Source: Hamadaea flava (GTDB taxonomy: Bacteria > Actinomycetota > Actinomycetes > Mycobacteriales > Micromonosporaceae). Taken from it: a stretch of 64,000 nt of DNA. The notes beneath the pieces were generated by a model. The model saw nothing but the letters and a program-made list of their open reading frames with translations. It ran no database searches and was not told where the DNA came from. The stretch's first letter is position 1, and each line of letters starts with the position of its first letter. Positions 57,764 through 64,000 of the stretch are shown here, one piece after another. Location of the stretch: the NCBI RefSeq assembly GCF_024172085.1, contig NZ_JAMZDZ010000001.1, forward strand, positions 2,976,001 through 3,040,000, given 5' to 3'. A program made the translations under genes and the position numbers.

Positions 57764-58888
57764 ATGGCTGACTATATCGCCGCCGGCTACGTCGCTGCCG
57801 GCTTCGGAGCTGTGCGTACCGCGTTCTTCGGAGCCGTCGCGGCCGAGCCGGGGCTGGGTGCCCAACTGGTCGCGTACCACCACGACCGGATGGTGGTGGA
57901 CCTCACCGCCGGGATGGACCATGACGATCTGACCGGCCTCTACTCGTCGGCCAAAGGCGCCGCGCACCTGGTCGTGGCGCTCCTCGTCCAAGACGGCGTC
58001 CTGGAACTGGACCGCCCCGTCGTGGCCTACTGGCCGGAGTTCGCCCTGGACTCGCTCACCCTTCGGGAGCTGCTCAGCCACCGCTCCGGGCTGATCGGAG
58101 TGGACGGCGGGCTCTCCAGCGAGGAGCTCGCCGACGACCAGGTCATCGCCGCGCGGCTGGCGAACCAGAAGCCGTTCTGGACTCCCGGCGAAGGGTACGG
58201 ATACCACGCCTTCGTGATCGGGGCGCTGACCGGCGAGGTGGTCCGGCGAGCCACCGGGCGGTCCCTCCGGGAGATCTACGACGACCGCGTACGCCGACCG
58301 TACGGGCTGGACTTCTACCTCGGGCTGCCCGAAAGCGAAGAAGCACGCTACCGTCCGGTGCAGCCGTCGCAGGCGCCGTCCACCGGAGCCGGCATCGATC
58401 CGCACAGCCTGCTCGGCATCGCGTTCAATCTGCACGCCGACTCCCCCACCGACCTCGTCGAGTTCGCCAACACCCGTCGCGTACGCGCCCTCGGGCCGGT
58501 GTCCTCCGGTGGCGTCGGGAACGCGCGCGGCCTGGCGAAGATGTACGCCGCCGCGATCGGCCGCCTCGACGGGCGGCCACCGTTGCTGACCCCGGCGACC
58601 GTCGCCGAGTTCACGACTCTCCAAACGCCCGGCACGGATCTGGTGACCGGCGAATCCGATCACTTCCTGCTCGGTTTCGAGGCGACCGGCCTCCGGTACC
58701 CGACGTTGGGCCCCCGCGCATTCGGCCACAGTGGAGCGATCGGCGCCCAGTCGTTCGCCGATCCGGACAGCGGCCTCGCGTACAGCTACACCCGTCGGCG
58801 ATTCACCGCCGCCGGCGGGGCCGCACCCGAAAACGACTCGCTCATCGCGGCCGTCGCTCGAAGCGCTGCCGGCTCGCGACCCTCATGA
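57764..58888 (+). CDS. Serine hydrolase, beta-lactamase fold esterase
   Basis: 374 residues of the class C beta-lactamase/EstB family: SSAK (SxxK nucleophile, about residue 62), a Tyr motif YGYHAF and HSG in FGHSGAIGAQ. Cytoplasmic, no signal peptide. Probably hydrolyses esters or small amides. TACAGT lies 7 bases before ATG 57764, so leaderless. Its stop codon is inside the first unit of the tandem array that follows. Confidence 0.92.
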   Translation: MADYIAAGYVAAGFGAVRTAFFGAVAAEPGLGAQLVAYHHDRMVVDLTAGMDHDDLTGLYSSAKGAAHLVVALLVQDGVLELDRPVVAYWPEFALDSLTLRELLSHRSGLIGVDGGLSSEELADDQVIAARLANQKPFWTPGEGYGYHAFVIGALTGEVVRRATGRSLREIYDDRVRRPYGLDFYLGLPESEEARYRPVQPSQAPSTGAGIDPHSLLGIAFNLHADSPTDLVEFANTRRVRALGPVSSGGVGNARGLAKMYAAAIGRLDGRPPLLTPATVAEFTTLQTPGTDLVTGESDHFLLGFEATGLRYPTLGPRAFGHSGAIGAQSFADPDSGLAYSYTRRRFTAAGGAAPENDSLIAAVARSAAGSRPS

Positions 58889-59110
58889 TCGTCGGCCGCC
58901 GCCGTTCGTGGGCGTCACCCGCCATGATCGTCGGCCGCCGCCGTTCTTGGCCCTCACGACCCTCATGATCGTCGGCCGCCGCCATTCGTGGGCGTCACAC
59001 CGCCATGATCGTCGGCCGCCGCCATTCGTGGCCCTCGCGACCGCCATGATCGTCGGCCGCCGCCATTCGTGGGCGCCACACCGCCAAGATCGTCGGCAGC
59101 CGCCGATCTT
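58884..59110. repeat. Six-unit tandem array, 39-41 bp, of two alternating types
   Basis: CATGATCGTCGGCCGCCGCC-type units start at 58884, 58923, 58964, 59004, 59045 and 59085. Two spacing variants alternate (after TTCGTGG either GCGTCAC or CCCTCRC), giving an 80-81-bp higher-order unit. The last copy (CAAGATCG) forms an imperfect hairpin, AAGATCG-TCGGC with GCCGCCGATCTT (59086-59110), that may end both convergent genes. The array and flanks fill the 277-base gap; no gene is seen in it. Confidence 0.88.
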
Positions 59111-59165
59111 CCCGCGGTCGCCGGCCAGCCGGGCCGGAGCAGGGCCACGCGATAGTTGGTGAGCG

Positions 59166-59738
59166 TCAGACGGCGCGCAGGCCGCGGCGTCGATCCCCGT
59201 CGTCGGTGAGCGCGGCGGCGAGATCGTCCCGGGCGCGCGCGACGCGGGACCGGATCGTGCCGATCGGGCAGCCCAGCACGTCGGCGGCCTGCTCGTAGGA
59301 CAGGCCGAGGATCTGGGTGGCGACGAACGCCTCCCGGCGGTCGTCGTCGAGCCCGGCGACGAGGTGCCGGAGCAGCACCTGCTCGTCGAACCGCGGACCG
59401 GTGCCGGCCTGGGTCAGATCGGCGACCAGCGTCCAGTCCTCGACGGCGGCGGCGCGCGGCCGGCGGGACTGGGCGCGCAGGTGGTCGAAGACGGTATGCC
59501 GGGCGATCGCGAGCAACCACGTACGCGCGGGCGACCGGGCCTCGAACGTGGGCAACGCCTTCATCGCCCGGATGAACGTCTCCTGGGCGAGGTCCTCGGC
59601 TTCCCCGGGATTCCCCAGATAGCCGACGAACCGGATGACGTCCCGCTGCGTACGCGCGACGAACTGGGCGACGGCTTGCTGATCACCGGATTTGGCGGCG
59701 AGCGCCAGCTCGGTCAGGTGAGCGTCGTCGTCAGGCAC
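59166..59738 (-). CDS. ECF sigma factor, SigC-like
   Basis: 190 residues: region 2 (LGNPGEAEDLAQETFIRAMKAL, TWLLAIARHTVFDHLRAQ) and region 4 (REAFVATQILGLSYEQAADVLG, GTIRSRVARARDDL). GTG 59738. Divergent by 71 bases from a zinc-finger anti-sigma gene, its likely partner. Same general group as mycobacterial SigC by region 4, but I would not insist on that name. Confidence 0.93.
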   Translation of the reverse strand: MPDDDAHLTELALAAKSGDQQAVAQFVARTQRDVIRFVGYLGNPGEAEDLAQETFIRAMKALPTFEARSPARTWLLAIARHTVFDHLRAQSRRPRAAAVEDWTLVADLTQAGTGPRFDEQVLLRHLVAGLDDDRREAFVATQILGLSYEQAADVLGCPIGTIRSRVARARDDLAAALTDDGDRRRGLRAV

Positions 59739-59809
59739 GCCCGCCAGGGTAGCCGGTTAACCTGGGCACACCGGGAACCAACCGGGTGACCACGGCGACA
59801 ATGTATGCC

Positions 59810-60592
59810 ATGGGAGTGGCACCGGCCTGCGAATTCACCCGCGACAATCTGTCGGCTTCGATGGACGGCGACGTGCGCCCGTCGGCCGAGGCGGACCGGC
59901 ATCTGGCCGGGTGCGCCGAGTGTTCGGCCTGGTGGGAGCGGGTCCAGCAACTCGACCGGCTGACGCGTACGGCGATCTCGCTGCCGACCCCGGGACTGAC
60001 TGAGGACGCGTTGGCGGCCGTCATCGCCGCCGCCCCCAAGCCGTCCCCGTCGCCGTCCCGGTTGCCGAGCCTGCTGCGGCTGGCCCTGCTGGCCGTCGGC
60101 CTCGCGCAGTTCCTGCTCGGGGTGGCCCAGATCAGCAGCCTCGCGGCGGGTGGCTCGCACTCGCACGATCCCGTCGTGGCCGCCGTCTCCTCCGGGCATC
60201 TGTGGCACGAGTCGGCCGCCTGGAACGTCGCCATCGGGGCCGCGTTGGCCTGGCTGGCCTGGCGGCGTACGCGTCCCGGCGGACTTTTGCCGGTGATGAC
60301 CGCCTTCGTCGCCGTGCTGACGCTACTCACGGTCAACGACGCCGTCATCGGCCGCGTCGAGGTCAGCCGCATCCTGTCGCACGGCTTCGTGCTCGCCGGG
60401 TACGCCCTGCTCCTGATGCTGAACCGGCGCGGATTCGGCGAGCCGCCCGCCGACCGTAAGCCGAAGCCGTGGCGGCTCGGCGGGCCGGCCGACGAGGTCG
60501 CCGAGGACGGCCCGCTCGCCACGGTGCACCCGCTGCCGGTGCGGATGGCGTACCGGCAGCAGGTCACCGTCCAGCAACGCCACGCCGCCTAA
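59810..60592 (+). CDS. Zinc-finger anti-sigma factor with membrane domain
   Basis: 260 residues: an N-terminal ZAS-type finger (ADRHLAGCAECSAWW, H-x3-C-x2-C, with an upstream Cys) followed by five or so helices, a histidine pair loop (GGSHSHD) and a cytoplasmic tail. The finger binds sigma; the membrane part senses. ATG 59810 is preceded at 7 bases by GACAAT, which favours a leaderless start over ATG 59801 or GTG 59816. Divergent from the sigma gene, an unusual arrangement since most are cotranscribed. Confidence 0.85.
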   Translation: MGVAPACEFTRDNLSASMDGDVRPSAEADRHLAGCAECSAWWERVQQLDRLTRTAISLPTPGLTEDALAAVIAAAPKPSPSPSRLPSLLRLALLAVGLAQFLLGVAQISSLAAGGSHSHDPVVAAVSSGHLWHESAAWNVAIGAALAWLAWRRTRPGGLLPVMTAFVAVLTLLTVNDAVIGRVEVSRILSHGFVLAGYALLLMLNRRGFGEPPADRKPKPWRLGGPADEVAEDGPLATVHPLPVRMAYRQQVTVQQRHAA

Positions 60593-60639
60593 CCCCCACC
60601 CCACCGCGCCCACCCCGCGGCGGCGCGGCGACGCACCGG

Positions 60640-61389
60640 TCATTGGGAGGCGAGCCACTCGGCGAAGGTGGTCTTCGCCGACCGGTGCGGTTCGTTCCCC
60701 GGCACCAGCGTGTCGTCGCCGATGACCGAGCCGAAGTAAGGCGCGGTGTCGTCGTCGACGACCTTGCGCGGGTCGCCGAGCGCGGCCAGCCGTCGCCGGA
60801 CGGCATCAGCCAGCGGGATGCGCTCCGGCCCGGCGATCTCCACGACGCCGTCGACCGGTTCGCCCACCGCCACCTCGGCGACGTACGCCGCGACTTCGGC
60901 GGCCGCGAGGGGCTGGAGCGTCTTCGAGGTCAGCCGGATCTCGTCGCCGACCGTCGCCGAGTCCGCGATCCCCTTCAGGAACTCGAAGAACTGGGTGGCC
61001 CGCACGATCGTGAACGGCACCCCGGACGCCCGGATCTGCTGTTCCTGGGCGGCCTTGGCCTTCAGGTAGAAGGCTTCGTCCCCGACCCGGTCGAGGCCGA
61101 TGATCGACAGCGCCACGTGGTGGCGTACGCCGGCGGCGACCTCCGCCACGGCCAGGTGCCGGCCGGACGCGGTGAAGAAGGCCATGACCCCGTCCGGCGT
61201 GAACACCGGCGGGTTGGTGACGTCGACGACCACGTGCGCGCCCGCGAGCGCGTCGTCCAGTCCCTCCCCGGTGGTGCTGTCGACGCCGGACGACGGCGAC
61301 GCCGCGACGGCCTCGTGACCCTGATCGCGCAGGATGCCCACCACTTGCGAGCCGATGAGTCCCGTGCCCCCGATGACGACGATTTTCAT
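60640..61389 (-). CDS. NmrA-like NAD(P)-binding protein
   Basis: 249 residues, atypical SDR: NAD(P) motif GGTGLIGSQVV at the N-terminus, then LAVAEVAAGVRHHVALSIIG and VRATQFFEFLKG, without an active-site YxxxK. Such redox-sensing SDRs are commonly regulated by Rrf2 or MarR proteins. ATG 61389 has GGAGG 7 bases upstream. An Rrf2 remnant lies divergent, 39 bases away. Confidence 0.85.
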   Translation of the reverse strand: MKIVVIGGTGLIGSQVVGILRDQGHEAVAASPSSGVDSTTGEGLDDALAGAHVVVDVTNPPVFTPDGVMAFFTASGRHLAVAEVAAGVRHHVALSIIGLDRVGDEAFYLKAKAAQEQQIRASGVPFTIVRATQFFEFLKGIADSATVGDEIRLTSKTLQPLAAAEVAAYVAEVAVGEPVDGVVEIAGPERIPLADAVRRRLAALGDPRKVVDDDTAPYFGSVIGDDTLVPGNEPHRSAKTTFAEWLASQ

Positions 61390-61428
61390 GACGTACCTCC
61401 GCTCGCCCGGCCGCCGACGGAGATCACC

Positions 61429-61692
61429 GTGCTCGACGTCGTCGAGGCGATCGACGGACCGGGGTCGACCTTCCTGTGCACCGAGATTCGGCAGCGTGGC
61501 CCGCTCGCGACCCCAGTCGACCAGTGCACGAAGCTCTGCTCGGTGCACCGGGCGAGGCTGCGGGCTGACCACGCGTGGCGGGCGTCGTTGCGCGCCACGT
61601 CGATCGCCGACCTGGTGGCGGACGTCGAACGGGACAGCGGCCCCCAAGCGCTCCCCCGCGTCGGCGAATGGCTGGCCGGCCAGGCGACGTAA
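61429..61692 (+). pseudogene. Rrf2 family regulator lacking its DNA-binding domain
   Basis: Only the C-terminal half of an Rrf2 protein is present: TVLDVVEAIDGP, FLCTEIRQRGPL, DQCTKLC, and HAWRASLRATSIADLVADV. All three cluster cysteines are kept. The usual N-terminal winged helix (about 60 residues) is missing, and the next gene begins 39 bases upstream, so it cannot be elsewhere. GTG 61429 has GGAG 6 bases upstream, so an 87-residue protein may be made. Either a remnant of a deletion or a dominant-negative or sensor-only protein. Confidence 0.72.
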
Positions 61693-61750
61693 GGCTCACG
61701 CTACCGCCAGGTGAGGCCGCCGACGTGGGGTTCGCCAGGACGACCCCGAG

Positions 61751-62509
61751 TCACGCCTGACGCGTCGGCAGCACCACCAGCTGGCGCAGATTGACGTGCC
61801 GGGGACGGCTCACGGCGTACGCGACGAGGTCGGCGATCTCGGCGGCGGACAGCCCGCCCAGCGCCTCGAACATGCCGCCGAGCTGCCGGCTCAGGGTCGG
61901 ATTGTCGATGTGGTGGCCCAGTTCGGTGTCGGTCAGGCCGGGCTCGATGTTGGTGACCCGGACGTCACGGGGACCGAACTCGGTACGCAGACCGGCCGAC
62001 AGATGAGTCAGCGCAGCCTTGGTCGCCCCGTAGACCGCGTAGTCCGGGAAGGTCACGTGTGCGCCGATCGAGGAGATGTTCACCAGGTCGGCCGTCCGGC
62101 CGTCGGCCGCCGTGTCGATCAGATCGCCGGCGAACGCCCGGATGACCCGCAGCGCGCCGGTCACGTTGGTGTCGATCATGCGCTGCCATTCGTCCTCGCG
62201 ACCGGCGGCGATCGGGTTCGGCAGCATCACTCCGGCCGCGTTGACCACCAGGTCCACTCGCCCGTACGCCCGGCGTACCGCGTCGGCGGCGGACGTGACG
62301 GCGGCGCTGTCGGTGACGTCGGTGGCGACCGCGATCGCCTGTCCCCCGTCGGCCACGATCTTCTCGGCCAGCCCGGCGATCCGGTCGGCCCGGCGGGCCA
62401 GCAGCGCGACGCGTACGCCGGAAGCGGCGAGCAGTTCGGCGGTGGCCGCGCCCATGCCGCTGGCGGCTCCGGTGACGACGGCGGTGCGATTTCCCAGTTC
62501 GTATGTCAT
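61751..62509 (-). CDS. SDR family oxidoreductase
   Basis: 252 residues: TGAASGMG cofactor motif, NAAGVM, Ser in NISSIG, YGATK, and PGLTDTEL. Substrate unknown. ATG 62509 is 6 bases after CAGGCT, possibly leaderless. Divergent from an XRE/MmyB-type regulator with CCTAGG boxes between; that regulator-SDR pairing is common in actinobacteria. Confidence 0.92.
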   Translation of the reverse strand: MTYELGNRTAVVTGAASGMGAATAELLAASGVRVALLARRADRIAGLAEKIVADGGQAIAVATDVTDSAAVTSAADAVRRAYGRVDLVVNAAGVMLPNPIAAGREDEWQRMIDTNVTGALRVIRAFAGDLIDTAADGRTADLVNISSIGAHVTFPDYAVYGATKAALTHLSAGLRTEFGPRDVRVTNIEPGLTDTELGHHIDNPTLSRQLGGMFEALGGLSAAEIADLVAYAVSRPRHVNLRQLVVLPTRQA

Positions 62510-62556
62510 GCCGAAAGCCTGCGACGGTTCCCGGGGACTACCCAGGGGCGAGCTGA

Positions 62557-62579
62557 ACCTAGGTCTGGCAGTCCTAGGA
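62557..62579. promoter_or_regulatory. Paired CCTAGG boxes between SDR and XRE regulator
   Basis: CCTAGG at 62558-62563 and 62573-62578, 15 bp centre to centre, in the divergent region. Probably the operator of the XRE regulator for itself and the SDR gene. Confidence 0.6.
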
Positions 62580-62626
62580 TCAGCACAGCCACGATGAATG
62601 AGGAAGGCTGAGGCAGACTGGTCGGC

Positions 62627-63460
62627 GTGCAAGAGATCGGTGAGTTCCTGCGCAGCCGCCGCGCCAAGATCAGCCCAGCCGAGGCCGGGCTGCCCGACTA
62701 CGGGCGGCGACGCGTACCGGGGTTGCGCCGGGAGGAGATCGCGCAGCTGGCCGGGGTGAGCGTCGACTACTACACCCGGCTGGAGCAGGGCCGGAGCGCC
62801 GGTGTCTCGGACGCCGTCCTCGACGCGATCGCCCGGGTGCTGCGGCTGGACCCCACCGAGCGGGATCACCTGCGCAACCTGGTACGCCCGACCAAGCAGG
62901 CCGCCCCGGTGAAGTCCGCCAAGCTACGGCCGGAACTGCGCCGGATGCTGGAGTTAATGGAGTCCGTCCCGGCCTTCGTGCTCGGCCGCCGGATGGACCT
63001 CGTCGCGTGGAACGCGCTGGCCGACGCGGTCGCCGGATTCAGCGACATGACCGGGCCACGGAATGTGGCGTACCAGACCTTCCTGGAACCGAGAGCGCGG
63101 ACCTTCTATCGCGACTGGCCCGCGGTGGCCGAGGAGACGGTGGCCTACCTGCGCCGGGACGCGGGCCTGCACCCGGGCGACCCGCAGCTGGCCGCGCTGG
63201 TCGGCAAGCTGTCCCTGCGGGACCCGGTGTTCCGGGAGTTGTGGGCGGCGCACGCGGTCCGGGAGAAGACGCACGGGCGCAAGCTGTTGCGGCACACCGT
63301 GGTCGGCGACCTCGACCTCGCCTACGAGACGTTCGCGCTGCCCGGCGACCCCGATCATCTGCTGGTCACCTACATCGCCGAGGCGGGATCGCCGACCGAG
63401 GAGCGCCTGCGGCTGCTGGGCAGCTGGGCGGCCACCCCGGTGGAGCCGACGGTCAGCTAG
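62627..63460 (+). CDS. XRE family regulator with MmyB-like ligand domain
   Basis: 277 residues: helix-turn-helix (VPGLRREEIAQLAGVSVDYYTRLEQGR) then an MmyB-like C-terminal domain (GRRMDLVAWNALADAV, FYRDWPAVAEETVAYLR, HAVREKTHGRKLLRHTVVGDLDL), which binds a hydrophobic ligand such as a fatty acid. GTG 62627; no ribosome site, and CAGACT at 7 bases could be a -10. Likely controls the divergent SDR gene. Confidence 0.92.
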   Translation: MQEIGEFLRSRRAKISPAEAGLPDYGRRRVPGLRREEIAQLAGVSVDYYTRLEQGRSAGVSDAVLDAIARVLRLDPTERDHLRNLVRPTKQAAPVKSAKLRPELRRMLELMESVPAFVLGRRMDLVAWNALADAVAGFSDMTGPRNVAYQTFLEPRARTFYRDWPAVAEETVAYLRRDAGLHPGDPQLAALVGKLSLRDPVFRELWAAHAVREKTHGRKLLRHTVVGDLDLAYETFALPGDPDHLLVTYIAEAGSPTEERLRLLGSWAATPVEPTVS

Positions 63461-63983
63461 CCTTCTCCAACTCCGCGAGCACCCACCGCGCCCACTCGCT
63501 CTGCAGCTCGTAGTAGCGCCGGCCGAACTCGGCGGCGAACCGGGCGTAGCCGGGGCGGGTGCCGGGCGGGGTGAACCGCTCGATCGTCGCGATCGCCTCC
63601 GTCAGCCCGGCCACCTCGACGTCGCTGGCCTGCGCCATCTGGCCCACCAGTACACGAGTGTCGGCGAGATCCAGTGAGGACAGCAGGAAGAGCCGGAGCA
63701 CGAACTCGTTGCGCGGCGGCGTGTCGCCGAGCGGGCTGAACATCCAGCGGCGCAGCTCGGCCCGGCCCTCGGCGGTCACGCCGTACGTTTTACTCCCGCG
63801 CGAGCCCTCGCCGACGATCTCGATCAGCCCGTCGCCCAGCAGCCGCTTCAGCTCCGGATAGATCTGGCTGTGGCTGGCGTTCCAGGCGTGTCCGGACAGC
63901 GTTTCCTCGAACCGTTTGGTCAGGTCGTAGCCGGTCTGCGGGCTGTCGGCCAGCAGTCCGAGCAAGGCGTGCCTCAGTGACAT
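63453..63983 (-). CDS. PadR family regulator, Vir-type with C-terminal domain
   Basis: 176 residues: PadR winged helix (LLGLLADSPQTGYDLTKRFEE, SHSQIYPELKRLLGDGLIE, YGVTAEGRAELRRW) plus a long C-terminal helical domain as in PadR subfamily 1. TAAGCT (63990-63995) is 6 bases before ATG 63983: leaderless. Overlaps the XRE gene end by 8 bases. Its target is presumably beyond the window. Confidence 0.92.
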   Translation of the reverse strand: MSLRHALLGLLADSPQTGYDLTKRFEETLSGHAWNASHSQIYPELKRLLGDGLIEIVGEGSRGSKTYGVTAEGRAELRRWMFSPLGDTPPRNEFVLRLFLLSSLDLADTRVLVGQMAQASDVEVAGLTEAIATIERFTPPGTRPGYARFAAEFGRRYYELQSEWARWVLAELEKAS

Positions 63984-64000
63984 GTCCGAAGCTTACATGA

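Noticed and set aside
58884-59110. Possible CRISPR array (regular 39-41-bp periodicity)
   Set aside because: The whole unit repeats; there are no unique spacers and no cas genes.
58731-59162. Repeat-rich protein (HDRRPPPF-type repeats) read through the tandem array
   Set aside because: It is another frame of the esterase end and the noncoding array; no start signal and no conserved feature.

Overview
The window is a 64 kb stretch of high-GC (about 70%) actinobacterial chromosome, most likely from the family Micromonosporaceae (Actinoplanes, Micromonospora, Catellatospora and relatives). The evidence is the codon usage, frequent GTG starts, the many AfsR-type STAND regulators, ECF sigma factors and secreted CAZymes, the dense use of the hexamer GTACGC/GCGTAC, and several apparently leaderless genes. 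No rRNA, tRNA, CRISPR array, prophage or insertion sequence is visible. Gene density is high and no gap without a gene exceeds 300 bases.

Layout. 0-3.7 kb: the 3' end of a glutaminase gene, an NAD-salvage pair (nadR-like kinase/adenylyltransferase and pnuC) and a DUF4097 protein. 3.6-12.3 kb: the most unusual locus, a 67-residue, 8-cysteine peptide precursor. It is followed by a MauD-like extracytoplasmic thiol oxidoreductase, an ABC exporter and an S26 signal peptidase. A SARP/NB-ARC regulator gene lies just downstream on the same strand and a second STAND regulator is divergent. A strong hairpin separates the peptide gene from its maturation genes. 12.3-17.4 kb: a DUF1963-like protein, a GntR(YtrA)-ABC operon and an ECF42-type sigma factor with its DGPF partner. 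17.5-24.6 kb: a secreted GH10 xylanase, an ICMT-like methyltransferase, a NuoF-ferredoxin/ferric-reductase-like redox pair, a dienelactone hydrolase, a toroid-like hypothetical protein and an AraC regulator. 24.6-29.5 kb: two divergent operons (an ABC transporter set; a DUF3995 protein, sigma factor and SRPBCC protein) around a long AT-rich inverted repeat, then a methyltransferase.

29.5-36.6 kb: an unknown protein, a WYL regulator with a divergent DUF1579-like target, an epoxide-hydrolase-like enzyme, a 1026-residue secreted beta-propeller/FG-GAP protein under a promoter with a DasR-type box, and an AhpD-like protein. 36.6-42.9 kb: an XRE/DUF2975 pair, SDR, PHP phosphoesterase, LpxL/PatA-like acyltransferase, a lactonase-like MBL enzyme divergent from a MarR regulator, a DHFR-like reductase and a NUDIX hydrolase. 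42.9-49.5 kb: a secreted PL9 pectate lyase, an SRPBCC protein divergent from a TetR regulator, an isochorismatase and a CASTOR/POLLUX-type ion channel. 49.5-58.9 kb: an ABC-ATPase with two permeases, a secreted trypsin-like protease, a PadR/membrane-protein pair, a lone FtsX extracellular-domain protein, a nucleotidyltransferase and a beta-lactamase-fold esterase. 58.9-64 kb: a minisatellite-like tandem repeat, a sigma/anti-sigma pair, an NmrA-like protein beside a headless Rrf2 remnant, an SDR divergent from an XRE/MmyB regulator, and a PadR regulator.

Common themes: small local regulator-target modules with visible operators; plant-polysaccharide degradation (xylan, pectin) plus a protein under a possible aminosugar-responsive box; convergent gene pairs that overlap at their 3' ends; and large hairpins or perfect palindromes as terminators. 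The best candidate for an undescribed system is the disulfide-rich peptide cluster at 6.8-9.9 kb with its two STAND regulators.
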